This document shows positions 1 to 10,610 of a stretch of 64,000 nt of DNA, one piece after another; position 1 is the stretch's first letter, and each line of letters opens with the position of its first letter. A program made the translations under genes and the position numbers. This DNA is from SHZI01 sp031409515. GTDB lineage: Bacteria; Pseudomonadota; Gammaproteobacteria; Steroidobacterales; GCA-2729495. The DNA lies in contig JANNXJ010000045.1 of NCBI GenBank assembly GCA_031409515.1, positions 92,532-156,531 of the forward strand. The letters run 5' to 3'. The notes beneath the pieces were generated by a model. It was not told the origin of the DNA and ran no database searches. It worked only from the letters and a program-made list of their open reading frames with translations.

Positions 1-2
1 AT

Positions 3-161
3 GCTCTGGGCTTTCTCCGCGAGGGCCTGGTGATCGGCGGTTGGGTCGGTCTCTGGCGTCCCCTGGAGATTTTTCTCTATGACTGGTGGCCCTTGCGCGC
101 GGACCGCAATCTGTATCTGCGCCTGGCGGACGCCAGCGTGCAGATCACGCACGTGCCATAG
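3..161 (+). CDS. C-terminal end of an unrecognised protein, cut by the window edge
   Basis: Only the last 52 codons are present, open from the window edge and ending in TAG at 159-161. The visible peptide is rich in Trp, Leu and Gly (GGWVGLWRPLEIFLYDWWP) and looks like a membrane-associated or amphipathic segment, followed by a charged stretch and the end ITHVP. I do not recognise the family and no function can be given. The next gene converges on it 77 bp downstream. Confidence is for the reading frame, supported by uninterrupted coding and plausible composition, not for any role. Confidence 0.55.
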   Translation, partial: ALGFLREGLVIGGWVGLWRPLEIFLYDWWPLRADRNLYLRLADASVQITHVP

Positions 162-238
162 AGGCGTTGTTCCTCAAGCACCGTGGCGACTGCTGCATTG
201 TTTGACAGCGTGCTGCGCTTAGACGATCACTTCGCGAC

Positions 239-679
239 TCAGCGATACACCACGACCGGCAGTATGGAGTGGAGCAGTAGTTTCTGCGCGACGCTCCCCA
301 TCATGAGCTTGTTCAAGCCACTGCGACCGTGGCTGGCCATGAAAATGACATCGCACTTGTGCTTCTTCGCAACATTGGCAATTCCCTGGTGCGGAGGGGG
401 GTCACGGCTCACCACCGCAGTGAAGGGCACGCCTAGCCGGGCGGCTATCTTGCCGATTGCATTGACATGCCGTTGGCCCGCGTCGCGATTGCCCTGGTTG
501 AAATCGTCGATCATCCGCTGGCTGACCATGGCGCGTGCACCGAAGACCGGTTGGACTTCCTCGACGACATAACAACCAACAACCCTGGCGCCAAGGGTTT
601 TCGCGAGGGCGATACCGGCCCTGGCTGCTTTCATGGCAATCGGTGAACCGTCGGTGGGAATCAGAATTCGCTTGAACAT
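239..679 (-). CDS. Universal stress protein, UspA family
   Basis: A 146-residue single-domain UspA protein, the usual size. The N-terminus MFKRILIPTDGS is the first beta strand of the alpha/beta fold, and the C-terminal SHGRSG...MGS loop followed by a hydrophobic VVVY end is the nucleotide-binding region of ATP-type Usp proteins. The start was set at ATG 679 because it gives the canonical N-terminus and is preceded by AGAGGT; upstream in-frame codons give an unrelated basic extension. UspA proteins are cytoplasmic and accumulate under stress or growth arrest; the specific ligand is unknown. It stands alone, upstream of and in the same direction as cardiolipin synthase output, 110 bp from it. 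Confidence 0.93.
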   Translation of the reverse strand: MFKRILIPTDGSPIAMKAARAGIALAKTLGARVVGCYVVEEVQPVFGARAMVSQRMIDDFNQGNRDAGQRHVNAIGKIAARLGVPFTAVVSRDPPPHQGIANVAKKHKCDVIFMASHGRSGLNKLMMGSVAQKLLLHSILPVVVYR

Positions 680-789
680 GTGACCTCTTCGTTTGTATGA
701 CCCCTGGCCTGACCGTGGCTTGGGCGTCACGCCAGCCTCCATAGGCTCGCAGCGCACCAAGGCTACACCATAGGGTACTCAATCCGTTG

Positions 790-2265
790 CTACAGGTACG
801 GCGACAGCAACCAGCAAGCCGCATTGCGCAGACGAACAACCAAGGGCAGGGTTTCAAGCTCCTGCAACACGAGTTCGCGAGACTCACCGCGGACTTGTCC
901 GAAGTGCTGCCCGAGGCCGGCGACCAGATCCGTATCGTACACTTCGAGCATGACCTCAAAGTTCAGGCGCAGGCTGCGCGAGTCGAGGTTTGCTGAGCCA
1001 ACCAGCGCATAGTAGTCGTCGATCAGGAACATCTTCGAGTGGGCGAACGGCGGCTTGCGCCAGAACACGCGAATCTCGCGCTGAAGATGCGGCCGGAGCC
1101 AGTGCCGGGTGGCCCAATCCAGCCAGGGGAGGTTGCTGCGCTCGGGCAAGATCAGGACCACCTCAACGCCCCGCAGTGCAGTCGCTTGCAAGGCCCCCGC
1201 CAGTTCCGGGGTGGGGATGAAATAGGGCGTCATGATGTGAACACAGCGGTGCGCAGTGGCCAGCGCACCGAGCATCACCAATTGGATAGTCTCAAGCTCC
1301 TCATTAGGGCCGTCGGTAAGGGCGCGGCAGAATGCCGTGCCAGATGGCGGCAGATCTTCTCCGGCCAGCAGCAGGTCCTCGGCGGCGGCGTAATGCCAGT
1401 CCGCCGCGAAAACTTGTGCGAGCTGCCTGACTACCGGACCCTCAACGCTGAAGTGCAAATCGAGGGTCGCGCCATGGCGCGCCTCGGCGTAGTGATGGTC
1501 GCCAATATTCATCCCGCCCACGAAGGCGCAGCGGCCATCGACGATCAGTAGCTTGCGGTGATTGCGGAGATTCAGATGCAGCATGGGCGGCAACCGACGC
1601 GGAACTTGAAACAGCCGCACGACCACGCCGTGCCGACGCAACAGCGCGCTGCCGCGCGGCCGGTAGTAGAGATCGCCGATACCGTCGAGCAGCACCCGCA
1701 CGGTGACGCCACGGGCCTGAGCGGCGGACAGCGCGCGTGCAAAACCCTCGCCGATCCCGGCACCCACGAAGATGTAGGAGCTCAGCCACACGGAGTGCCG
1801 CGCCCCCACGATGGCTTCCAGCATGGCCGGGTAGGCGTCTTCGCCGCTGAACAGCGGGGTGACCCGATTGCCAGGCAGCAGGGGGCGGCCGCTCAGTGAG
1901 CCGCCGATCCGCACCAACTCCTCCCGTTCTTTCTGCTCTGGCGTCAGCGGGCCGGGCACCGCACTCAAGGTCAAGGCGCTTGGGCCCACCGGTACCGCAC
2001 GGGCCCCCAACGCATGCCTGGCGCGCCAGTGGGCCCGATTGATGCCCAGGAAGTAGTACAGCAAGGGACCGACCAGGGGCATCAGGATGCTGGCCAGGAT
2101 CCAGCCCCAGGCTGAACGGGGGTCGCGCTTGTTGAGCAATGCGTGGCCGGCGGCGGCGGATGCCGCAACCACGTCGACCACTATCAGCAGTGCCTCAATT
2201 GCGGAACCGGTAGTGGACGGAATCACTCTATGACACAGCTGGACCAAGGCAAACCCACGAGGCAA
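790..2265 (-). CDS. cls: Cardiolipin synthase (phospholipase D superfamily)
   Basis: A 491-residue membrane enzyme that condenses two phosphatidylglycerols to cardiolipin and glycerol. The N-terminus carries two hydrophobic segments (about residues 20-42 and 52-73; PLDc_N type, LMPLVGPLLYYFLG). Two HKD catalytic motifs follow: HRKLLIVD from His236 and HSKMFLID from His409, each followed by the expected G-G/S-x-N stretch. Start is TTG at 2265, three bases after the stop of the oligopeptidase gene, suggesting translational coupling; a GTG at 2226 is an alternative that would shorten the N-terminus but keep both membrane segments. Length matches ClsA-type enzymes (about 480-490 aa). Confidence 0.93.
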   Translation of the reverse strand: MPRGFALVQLCHRVIPSTTGSAIEALLIVVDVVAASAAAGHALLNKRDPRSAWGWILASILMPLVGPLLYYFLGINRAHWRARHALGARAVPVGPSALTLSAVPGPLTPEQKEREELVRIGGSLSGRPLLPGNRVTPLFSGEDAYPAMLEAIVGARHSVWLSSYIFVGAGIGEGFARALSAAQARGVTVRVLLDGIGDLYYRPRGSALLRRHGVVVRLFQVPRRLPPMLHLNLRNHRKLLIVDGRCAFVGGMNIGDHHYAEARHGATLDLHFSVEGPVVRQLAQVFAADWHYAAAEDLLLAGEDLPPSGTAFCRALTDGPNEELETIQLVMLGALATAHRCVHIMTPYFIPTPELAGALQATALRGVEVVLILPERSNLPWLDWATRHWLRPHLQREIRVFWRKPPFAHSKMFLIDDYYALVGSANLDSRSLRLNFEVMLEVYDTDLVAGLGQHFGQVRGESRELVLQELETLPLVVRLRNAACWLLSPYL

Positions 2266-2268
2266 GTT

Positions 2269-4299
<2,031 letters not shown>

Positions 4300-4384
4300 C
4301 GGGAAAGCCTAACGGAAAACCCTCTCCGGCCCCAAACGATGCCCTTGATACACTGCCCAGCCCTACATTTACAGAGCCAGCCCC

Positions 4385-5731
4385 ATGACCGAGGATTTCG
4401 ACCTGATCACCATCGGCGGGGGCAGCGGCGGCCTCGCCGCCGCCCAGCGCGCTGCCGAGTACGGCGCCCGCGTGGTCCTTATCGAGCCCGCACCCCTCGG
4501 CGGTACCTGCGTCAACGTGGGCTGCGTCCCGAAGAAGATCACCTTCAACGCTGCCAGCCTTGCCCATGCGCTGGCTGACGCGCTGGACTACGGCTTCGAT
4601 GTGACCGTGCGGGGCCATGACTGGGCCGGGTTCGTGGCCAAACGCCAGGCCTACGTCCAGCGCCTGAACGGCATCTACGAGCGGAATCTGGCGAAGAAGG
4701 GCATCACCCACATCGCTGCCCGGGGCCGCTTCACGGGACCCCACACCGTGGAGGCCGGCGGCCGGGTGCTGACGGGCCAGCACATCATGGTCGCCACCGG
4801 AGGCCGGCCGACGGTACCGCGCATTCCCGGGCACGAACTGGGTCTCGTGTCCGATGATTTCTTTGGGCTGACGAGCAGACCCCAGCGGGTGGCCATCGTG
4901 GGCTCAGGCTACATCGCCGTAGAATTTGCCGGTGCCCTGCGTGCGCTAGGCTCTGAGGTCACACTGCTCGTCCGGCAGGACAGCGTGCTCCGGCACTTCG
5001 ATGCCTACCTGCAGGAAGGACTGCTGCGGGCCCTGGCGGAGGACGGCATCCGGGTGGTCGGCCAGGCGACTCCGTCAGCCCTTACCGGCGGCCCCGCGGG
5101 GCTGACCCTGGCCACCGGTGACGGGCGCAGTCACGGCCCCTTCGAGGCCTTGATCTGGGCTGTGGGGCGCGAGCCCTGGACGGCCGATCTCGATCTCCCG
5201 GCCGCCGGCGTGCGCACGGACGAGCGGGGCTTCGTCACCACGGACGACTACCAGGTCACCAATGTGCCGCATATCTACGCGCTGGGGGATGTTACCGGCC
5301 GGGTAGCCCTGACGCCGGTGGCGATCGCCGCCGGCCGGCGCACTGCGGATCGCGTGTTTGGCGGGATGACCGGCCGGCATCTCGATTACAGCAACATACC
5401 CACCGTCATCTTCAGTCACCCGCCCATAGGCACCTGCGGACTCACCGAGGCCGAAGCGCGAGAGCGCTTTGGCCCGCCTGTGAAGATTTACACGACCGAA
5501 TTCGTGCCGCTCTACAACGGCATCACTGGCCACAAGCCGAAGACCCGCATGAAGCTGGTCACGGTGGGCGAGGACGAAAAGGTCGTGGGCTGCCACATCA
5601 TCGGCCCGGGGGCCGACGAGATGCTCCAGGGCTTTGCGGTGGCGATCCACATGGGAGCCACCAAGCGTGACTTCGATGAGACCGTCGCGATCCACCCCAC
5701 CGCGGCGGAGGAGCTGGTGACCATGCGGTGA
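4385..5731 (+). CDS. gor: Glutathione-disulfide reductase
   Basis: A 448-residue FAD/NADPH flavoprotein that reduces oxidised glutathione. Residues 10-16 (IGGGSGG) form the FAD Rossmann turn, and the redox disulfide is Cys42/Cys47 in GGTCVNVGCVPKK, the version typical of glutathione reductase. The NAD(P) turn GSGYIAVEFAG is in the middle, and the C-terminal HPTAAEELV supplies the active-site His-Glu pair from the other subunit. Length is normal. The gene ends two bases before a REP-like repeat (5733-5748) that opens the RAYT locus. Confidence 0.96.
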   Translation: MTEDFDLITIGGGSGGLAAAQRAAEYGARVVLIEPAPLGGTCVNVGCVPKKITFNAASLAHALADALDYGFDVTVRGHDWAGFVAKRQAYVQRLNGIYERNLAKKGITHIAARGRFTGPHTVEAGGRVLTGQHIMVATGGRPTVPRIPGHELGLVSDDFFGLTSRPQRVAIVGSGYIAVEFAGALRALGSEVTLLVRQDSVLRHFDAYLQEGLLRALAEDGIRVVGQATPSALTGGPAGLTLATGDGRSHGPFEALIWAVGREPWTADLDLPAAGVRTDERGFVTTDDYQVTNVPHIYALGDVTGRVALTPVAIAAGRRTADRVFGGMTGRHLDYSNIPTVIFSHPPIGTCGLTEAEARERFGPPVKIYTTEFVPLYNGITGHKPKTRMKLVTVGEDEKVVGCHIIGPGADEMLQGFAVAIHMGATKRDFDETVAIHPTAAEELVTMR

Positions 5732-5732
5732 G

Positions 5733-5754
5733 AAATGGGGACATGCTTATTTTC
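5733..5754 (+). repeat. REP-like repeat family A, copy upstream of the RAYT gene
   Basis: The 16 bases AAATGGGGACATGCTT at 5733-5748 occur again as an exact reverse complement at 6701-6716, on the far side of the transposase gene, and the core GGGGACATGC occurs twice more in the palindrome at 56974-57057. The unit can fold into a small hairpin with AAAT pairing to ATTT around a GGGGACATGC-containing loop. It starts right after the gor stop codon. Confidence 0.85.
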
Positions 5755-5996
5755 TGGAAGCCGGGGTCCTCGGTGGGGACCCACTACCAGTGACATTTCC
5801 TGCCCTTGAGTTCGTAACTCTCTATTATTCCCGCAGTGTCGTACTCCAAACCTTGGGCTGACAGCCAGCGAGGTAGAGATTGAGCTATCCGACTCCCAGC
5901 CAAACCGCACCGTAGGAGCATTAGGACGAACAAAGCCCCACTCATTGTGCAGGTTCTCGACGTGCGTGGGCTAGGTCCATCGGCTACTTTCCCCAC
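5755..5996. other. Non-coding stretch ahead of the RAYT gene
   Basis: About 240 bases between the first family-A repeat and the transposase start. It is less GC-rich than its surroundings. No recognisable gene was found; a 53-codon frame on the minus strand (5784-5945) has no ribosome site or recognisable domain. Presumably it holds the transposase promoter and leader. Confidence 0.4.
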
Positions 5997-6701
5997 ATGC
6001 CAAGGACCGCCCGGAGCATCCATGCAGGCCTGTACTACCACGTATTGAATCGCGGCAATAACCGGGCGACCGTGTTCGGCAGCCCCGACGATTTCGACGG
6101 CTTCGTGCGACTGATGAAGCGCGCCCAGGCGCGTCGCCCTGTCGAGATCGCGGCGTGCTGCCTCATGCCCAACCACTTCCATCTGGTGGTCCGACCCGTC
6201 GTCGCTACTGACCTTCCGGCCTGGATCCACTGGCTGCTCACGACCCACGCGAAGCGTCATCACCGACAGCGGGCTTCCACCGGGCGAATCTGGACCAGCC
6301 GTTTCAAGGCCTTTCCCATCCAGAATGATCGCCACCTGCTGACCGTCGTTCGCTATGTCGAACGCAATGCTCTTCGAGCCGCGCTGGTATCACGAGCCGA
6401 AGAATGGCTCTGGGGCAGCCTGAAGTGGCGCCTGGACCAACGCCCGATGCTCGGCCTGGCGCCCTTGCCGATTCAGCTCCCGACCAACTGGGCGGACTTC
6501 GTCAATGCACCGCAGACGGCAGCGGAGATTGCCGAAGTCCGCCGTTGCGTGAATCGTGGGAAGCCCTTCGGCGATTCGGCATGGGTGCAGCAGACGGCGG
6601 CGGAGCTCGGGTTGGGTCACACGCTGGGGCGGCGCGGTCGGCCCCGACTGTCAGGCAGCGCGCGTCGGGACAACAGCCCGCCTAGTGCACTGCCAAAATG
6701 A
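5997..6701 (+). CDS. rayT: REP-associated tyrosine transposase (RAYT, Y1 HUH family)
   Basis: A 234-residue single-copy transposase-like nuclease of the IS200/IS605-related Y1 family. The N-terminus (YYHVLNRGNNR) and the metal-binding HUH motif HFH in CLMPNHFHLVV are typical, and the catalytic tyrosine is expected in VVRYVERNALRAALV. RAYT proteins bind and cleave single-stranded REP hairpins and are thought to spread them. Here the gene is bracketed by inverted copies of the same 16-base sequence (5733-5748 and 6701-6716), and its TGA stop touches the second copy. It sits between gor and aroE, an ordinary chromosomal site, as domesticated RAYTs often do. No cargo genes are present. Confidence 0.93.
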   Translation: MPRTARSIHAGLYYHVLNRGNNRATVFGSPDDFDGFVRLMKRAQARRPVEIAACCLMPNHFHLVVRPVVATDLPAWIHWLLTTHAKRHHRQRASTGRIWTSRFKAFPIQNDRHLLTVVRYVERNALRAALVSRAEEWLWGSLKWRLDQRPMLGLAPLPIQLPTNWADFVNAPQTAAEIAEVRRCVNRGKPFGDSAWVQQTAAELGLGHTLGRRGRPRLSGSARRDNSPPSALPK

Positions 6702-6717
6702 AGCATGTCCCCATTTA
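6697..6717 (-). repeat. REP-like repeat family A, copy downstream of the RAYT gene
   Basis: AAGCATGTCCCCATTT at 6701-6716 is the exact reverse complement of 5733-5748. It overlaps the last base of the transposase stop and the TAA stop of aroE (6715-6717, minus strand), so it sits exactly in the convergent junction of the two genes. Confidence 0.85.
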
Positions 6718-7569
6718 CGCCAGCCGCTTCTTCATCGTGTCGGTGGCGCTGGGGGAACCCGGGAGCCTGGCGATGACCGGGCGCGTGTCGGGCCGGACAC
6801 CGCGCCAGGCGTAGAAAGATTCCGCGGCCTGTTCCACCAGCATGCCCCAGCCCTGGGCTATGCGGCCCGCACCGTTCTCCCGGGCCCAGGTGACGAAGGG
6901 CGTGTCCTGCATGGAGTAGGACAGGTCATAGCACAGGGTTTCCGGGCCGAGGATCGATGCAGGGAACGGCGGCACCTCACCCTTGAGTCCCGCAGACGTG
7001 GCATTGATCACCAGATCGAAACGCTGTCCGCCCAGCTCCTGGAACTGGCAGCCCAGAATCTTGCCGAGCATGCGGAAATCCCGCGCCAGCGCCTGGGCCC
7101 GCTCAGCCGTGCGATTCGCCACCAGGATGTCCCGGGGCTTGGTGTCGAACAGTGCCGGCACGATGCCACGGGTCGCGCCACCCGCACCGAGAATCAGCAT
7201 GCGGGTCCCGGCGAGACGCGTGCGCAGGTTCTGGCGCAGGTCGTTCACCAGGCCGGTGCCATCCGTGTTGTCGCCTTCCACGGCACCGTCGGCGTGGAGG
7301 ATCAGCGTGTTCACAGCGCCCGCCAGTTCGGCGCGTGAGGTGAGTCGCGAGGTGACCTTCAGCACCTCCGTCTTGTGGGGCACCGTGACGTTCAGGCCCC
7401 GGTAGCCCTCTGCAAACAGCTGGCGCACCCGCCCGGTCAGTTCTTCCGGGGGGATGTCGATGGCGTCGTAGGTGAGGTCCTGGCCGGTCGCGTCGGCAAA
7501 CAGGCGATGGATAACGGGGGACTTGCTGTGGGCGATCGGATGGCCGATGACCCCATATCGGTCTGTCAT
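6715..7569 (-). CDS. aroE: Shikimate dehydrogenase (NADP+)
   Basis: A 284-residue enzyme that reduces 3-dehydroshikimate to shikimate in aromatic amino acid synthesis. The N-terminus (YGVIGHPIAHSKSPVIH) has the substrate-binding SxS, NVTVPHK carries the catalytic lysine, DNTDGTG gives the Asp/Asn pair, and GAGGATRGI is the NADP Rossmann loop. Length is normal. The stop codon TAA is formed by the edge of a family-A repeat, which suggests the repeat inserted at or near the original end. Start ATG 7569; tag is divergent. Confidence 0.95.
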   Translation of the reverse strand: MTDRYGVIGHPIAHSKSPVIHRLFADATGQDLTYDAIDIPPEELTGRVRQLFAEGYRGLNVTVPHKTEVLKVTSRLTSRAELAGAVNTLILHADGAVEGDNTDGTGLVNDLRQNLRTRLAGTRMLILGAGGATRGIVPALFDTKPRDILVANRTAERAQALARDFRMLGKILGCQFQELGGQRFDLVINATSAGLKGEVPPFPASILGPETLCYDLSYSMQDTPFVTWARENGAGRIAQGWGMLVEQAAESFYAWRGVRPDTRPVIARLPGSPSATDTMKKRLA

Positions 7570-7707
7570 GTGACGCCCCGTAACCCCCTTGGACGACTAT
7601 CATTTGCCATAACGCTGCATGCTGTCGAGAGCCTGGCGGCCATTTCCCGTCACTTTAGGCAGAAATGCGCCTCGTTACTCCCGGGCCCCCCGGCTAGAGT
7701 TCGTCCC

Positions 7708-8304
7708 ATGCCCCAGGCCAGGAAGTCGCCACTCACCCGCTGCCCCTGGTCCGAGGGCGCTAGCCCTGCGTACCTCGACTACCACGACCGGGAATGGGGT
7801 GTGCCGGTCCACGACGATCGCAGGCAGTTCGAGTTCCTGATTCTCGAGGGCGCCCAGGCCGGCCTTTCCTGGTCCACGGTCCTGCACCGGCGGGAAGGCT
7901 ACCGGCGGGCGTTCGCCAACTTCGATCCCGTGCAGGTTGCCCGCTTCACGCCAGCCCGGATCGAGAAGCTCCTGCAGGACCCCGGCATCATCCGCAACCG
8001 CCTGAAGGTGGCTGCGGCCGTCAGCAATGCCCGGGCCTTTCTGGAACTCCAGGCGGCCGCCGGCAGCTTTGACAACTACATCTGGGGCTTCGTGGGCGGC
8101 AAGCCCCAGCGCAATCAGTGGCGCACTCAGGCCGAAGTACCGGCTACCAGTCCGGTCTCCGACGCGTTAAGCAAAGACCTGAAAAAACGCGGGTTCCGCT
8201 TTGTGGGCAGCACCATCATCTACGCGCACCTGCAGGCCACGGGGCTGATCAACGATCATCTGGTGAGCTGCTTCCGCCACGCTGTCTGCCGCCAGCTGGC
8301 CTGA
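7708..8304 (+). CDS. tag: DNA-3-methyladenine glycosylase I
   Basis: A 198-residue base-excision repair glycosylase removing 3-methyladenine. CPWSE near the start and YHDREWGVPVHDD are the Tag signature; zinc ligands are the N-terminal Cys/His and the C-terminal His/Cys pair in DHLVSCFRHAVC. GLSWSTVLHRREGYRRAF is the conserved helix before the active site. ATG 7708 was chosen because it gives the usual length and N-terminus; earlier in-frame ATGs run antisense through aroE. It is transcribed away from aroE. Confidence 0.94.
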   Translation: MPQARKSPLTRCPWSEGASPAYLDYHDREWGVPVHDDRRQFEFLILEGAQAGLSWSTVLHRREGYRRAFANFDPVQVARFTPARIEKLLQDPGIIRNRLKVAAAVSNARAFLELQAAAGSFDNYIWGFVGGKPQRNQWRTQAEVPATSPVSDALSKDLKKRGFRFVGSTIIYAHLQATGLINDHLVSCFRHAVCRQLA

Positions 8305-8520
8305 GGAAGCCTTGCTAGAGGAAGCCGGTGAGGGGGAGACGGCGCCGGAGCGAGGCCGGACACTGAGGGGGGGCTCAGGGGAGGGGGGCACCACCCGGCC
8401 CATCCCCGGCACCGCTCCGTTTTCTTCTTTTCGTTCTTGCCTGCAGGGCGGATTCTGTCCCCCGTCTATGACAACCAGATGTCGGGTGTACTTCCGGCCC
8501 AGCGCCGCTAACCTGCGGGG

Positions 8521-9702
8521 GTGAGTTCTCCTGCACTGTCCCGCTTCCAGGGTCTCCCCCGGGGCGTCCTGGCCCTGGGCCTCGTCTCTCTGTGCATGGA
8601 CGCGTCCTCCGAGCTGGTCCACAGCATCCTGCCGGTGTTTCTCGTCACTGTCCTCGGGAGCAGCGCGCTCACGGTCGGCCTGCTGGAAGGCATTGCCGAG
8701 GCGACCGCGGCCATCACGAAGGTCTTCTCCGGGACACTGAGTGACCGGTGGCGGCGGCGCAAGGGGCTTATCCTGACGGGCTATGGCCTGGCAGCGCTCA
8801 CCAAGCCGCTGTTTCCCCTGGCCGACTCCATCAGCTGGGTGTTCACCGCCCGCTTTCTGGACCGGGTCGGCAAAGGCATCCGGGGCGCGCCCCGGGATGC
8901 GCTGATTGCCGACCTCGTTCCTCCTGAGCAGCGCAATGCGGCCTACGGCCTGCGCCAGTCCCTCGACTCCCTCGGCGCGTTTCTCGGTCCTTTACTCGCG
9001 ATTGTGTTGCTGTTCCTCTGGCAGAACGATCTCCGGGCAGTGCTGTGGGTGGCGGTCGTGCCTGCCTTTCTCGCCGTCGCCCTGATCATTTTCGGTGTGG
9101 ACGAGCCGTCCCCCGCAGGCCCCGCGAGGGTCCGCCCGGCCCTGTCGTTCAGCAGCCTGGGTACGCTCGGGCGCCGCTACTGGGCCGTCGTGGCGCTGGG
9201 GTCACTGATCACCCTCGCGCGGTTCAGCGAGGCCTTTCTGGTCCTGCGGGGGCAGCAGGTCGGGTTGCCCATCGCGTGGGTTCCGGCCGTCATCATGGTC
9301 ATGAGCCTCGTGTATGCGGCGTCGGCTTACCCCACGGGGCTCGCCGCCCGGCGCTGGTCACGGCGGACCCTGCTGGGCTGGGGCATGGCGGTGCTGCTGC
9401 TCGCGGACGTCATTCTCGCTTCAGCCGTGACCATCACACCGGTCCTCATCGGGGTGGGCCTGTGGGGCCTGCACATGGGACTTACCCAGGGGCTGCTGGC
9501 CGCCCTCGTCGCCGATGCCGTGCCCGCCGAGCGCGCCGGCACGGCGTTTGGCTTCTTCAATCTGCTGACGGGCCTCTTCCTCCTGCTCGCCAGCGGGCTT
9601 GCTGGTCTGCTCTGGGACAGTCTGGGGGCCCCGGCGACGTTCCTCGCCGGCGCGGCCTTCAGCGGGCTCGCCCTGCTGGCACTCGTCCTCTATCGCCCCT
9701 AG
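8521..9702 (+). CDS. Major facilitator superfamily transporter
   Basis: A 393-residue protein with about 12 predicted membrane helices. The loop between helices 2 and 3 has the MFS signature (GTLSDRWRRRKGLIL), and RVGKGIRGAPRDALIADLVPPEQR is the related mid-protein cytoplasmic motif region. GTG at 8521 is the start. Substrate is unknown; drug or small-metabolite export is possible. The stop codon overlaps by four bases with that of the convergent HDOD gene, so the two transcripts run into each other. Confidence 0.88.
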   Translation: MSSPALSRFQGLPRGVLALGLVSLCMDASSELVHSILPVFLVTVLGSSALTVGLLEGIAEATAAITKVFSGTLSDRWRRRKGLILTGYGLAALTKPLFPLADSISWVFTARFLDRVGKGIRGAPRDALIADLVPPEQRNAAYGLRQSLDSLGAFLGPLLAIVLLFLWQNDLRAVLWVAVVPAFLAVALIIFGVDEPSPAGPARVRPALSFSSLGTLGRRYWAVVALGSLITLARFSEAFLVLRGQQVGLPIAWVPAVIMVMSLVYAASAYPTGLAARRWSRRTLLGWGMAVLLLADVILASAVTITPVLIGVGLWGLHMGLTQGLLAALVADAVPAERAGTAFGFFNLLTGLFLLLASGLAGLLWDSLGAPATFLAGAAFSGLALLALVLYRP

Positions 9703-10553
9703 GCAGCCAGCGCCAGCTGCATCGCCTCTCTGTCGGTCTGACCCATCACGATGAGGTCCATGAAGGAGCCCTTGCCCAGATTCACACTGTTCATGAGCGT
9801 CTCGGCTTCCGGGTGCTGCAGGTGCAGTTCGGGCTCCAGGTCGAGCCGGTGCCGCAGCTTGGCCGCTGACAGAAGCCGCGTGAGGGGCTCGAGCTCGGCA
9901 GACCCGCCAGCCAGCAGATAATCCTGATTCTCCACCGCTTCGCAGATGCGCTGGGGCAGTCCCCAGGCCTCGAGAATGGCCTTGCCGATCACGGGCTGCC
10001 AGGTTTCCAGAGTTTCCGCAAAGGCCGGGTCCTCGCGGATCGTCGGGTCGGTCTGGTGAGCATGCAGCAGGATGTAGAGCCTGCCGATGGAATGCAGCAG
10101 GCCCGCCATCATCGCTTCATCCGGCTGACGGCCGAAGGCCTGCTTGCCAACGGCGTAACAAATGGCGGCCACTTCGTTGCTGGTCTTCCAGACCTGCTCC
10201 AGGTCGGGGCGGATCGCGCCGAGCGAACTGTCGCGGCTGAGCTGCCGGAGGGCGAAGGCGGTGGACACCGTCCGGACCAGGTTGAAGCCCAGGCGGTTGA
10301 CGGCGTTGTTCAGGCTGGCAACGGGCGTACCGCTGGGGTTCATGGCAGCGGAGTTGGCCATCTGCATGAAGCGCGCGCTGAGTACCGGCTCCGAAGAGAT
10401 GATGCTGACGATGTCCTTGATCGTGGTCTTGTCGCTGATCAGTGCAATCTGCAGCCGGCGCACCACCTGGGGGAAGGCTGGCAGATCCAGCTCGGGCTTC
10501 AGATTGCCCGCCAGCTGTTGCACGAACTGAAACGTCCGGGAATCCGTCGTCAT
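9699..10553 (-). CDS. HDOD domain protein (signal transduction)
   Basis: A 284-residue protein made of one HDOD domain, a degenerate relative of HD phosphohydrolases used in regulatory proteins. The pattern LPAFPQVVRRLQ, then IVSIISSEPVLSARFMQMANSA, NAVNRLGFNLVRTVSTAFALRQL and MMAGLLHSIGRLYI is typical; no HD metal pair is apparent, as expected for HDOD. There is no receiver or GGDEF partner in the same protein. Such proteins influence motility, biofilm or cell-cycle regulation in gammaproteobacteria; the role here is unknown. Confidence 0.9.
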   Translation of the reverse strand: MTTDSRTFQFVQQLAGNLKPELDLPAFPQVVRRLQIALISDKTTIKDIVSIISSEPVLSARFMQMANSAAMNPSGTPVASLNNAVNRLGFNLVRTVSTAFALRQLSRDSSLGAIRPDLEQVWKTSNEVAAICYAVGKQAFGRQPDEAMMAGLLHSIGRLYILLHAHQTDPTIREDPAFAETLETWQPVIGKAILEAWGLPQRICEAVENQDYLLAGGSAELEPLTRLLSAAKLRHRLDLEPELHLQHPEAETLMNSVNLGKGSFMDLIVMGQTDREAMQLALAA

Positions 10554-10610
10554 TCTTGCCGCCCCTTTTGCCGTCGCCGCTGCCCGCGGTCAGTATGGGC
10601 GGCGAGGGGC

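Noticed and set aside
5784..5945. 53-codon frame on the minus strand between gor and RAYT
   Set aside because: No ribosome site and no recognisable domain; it could be a remnant but cannot be supported.
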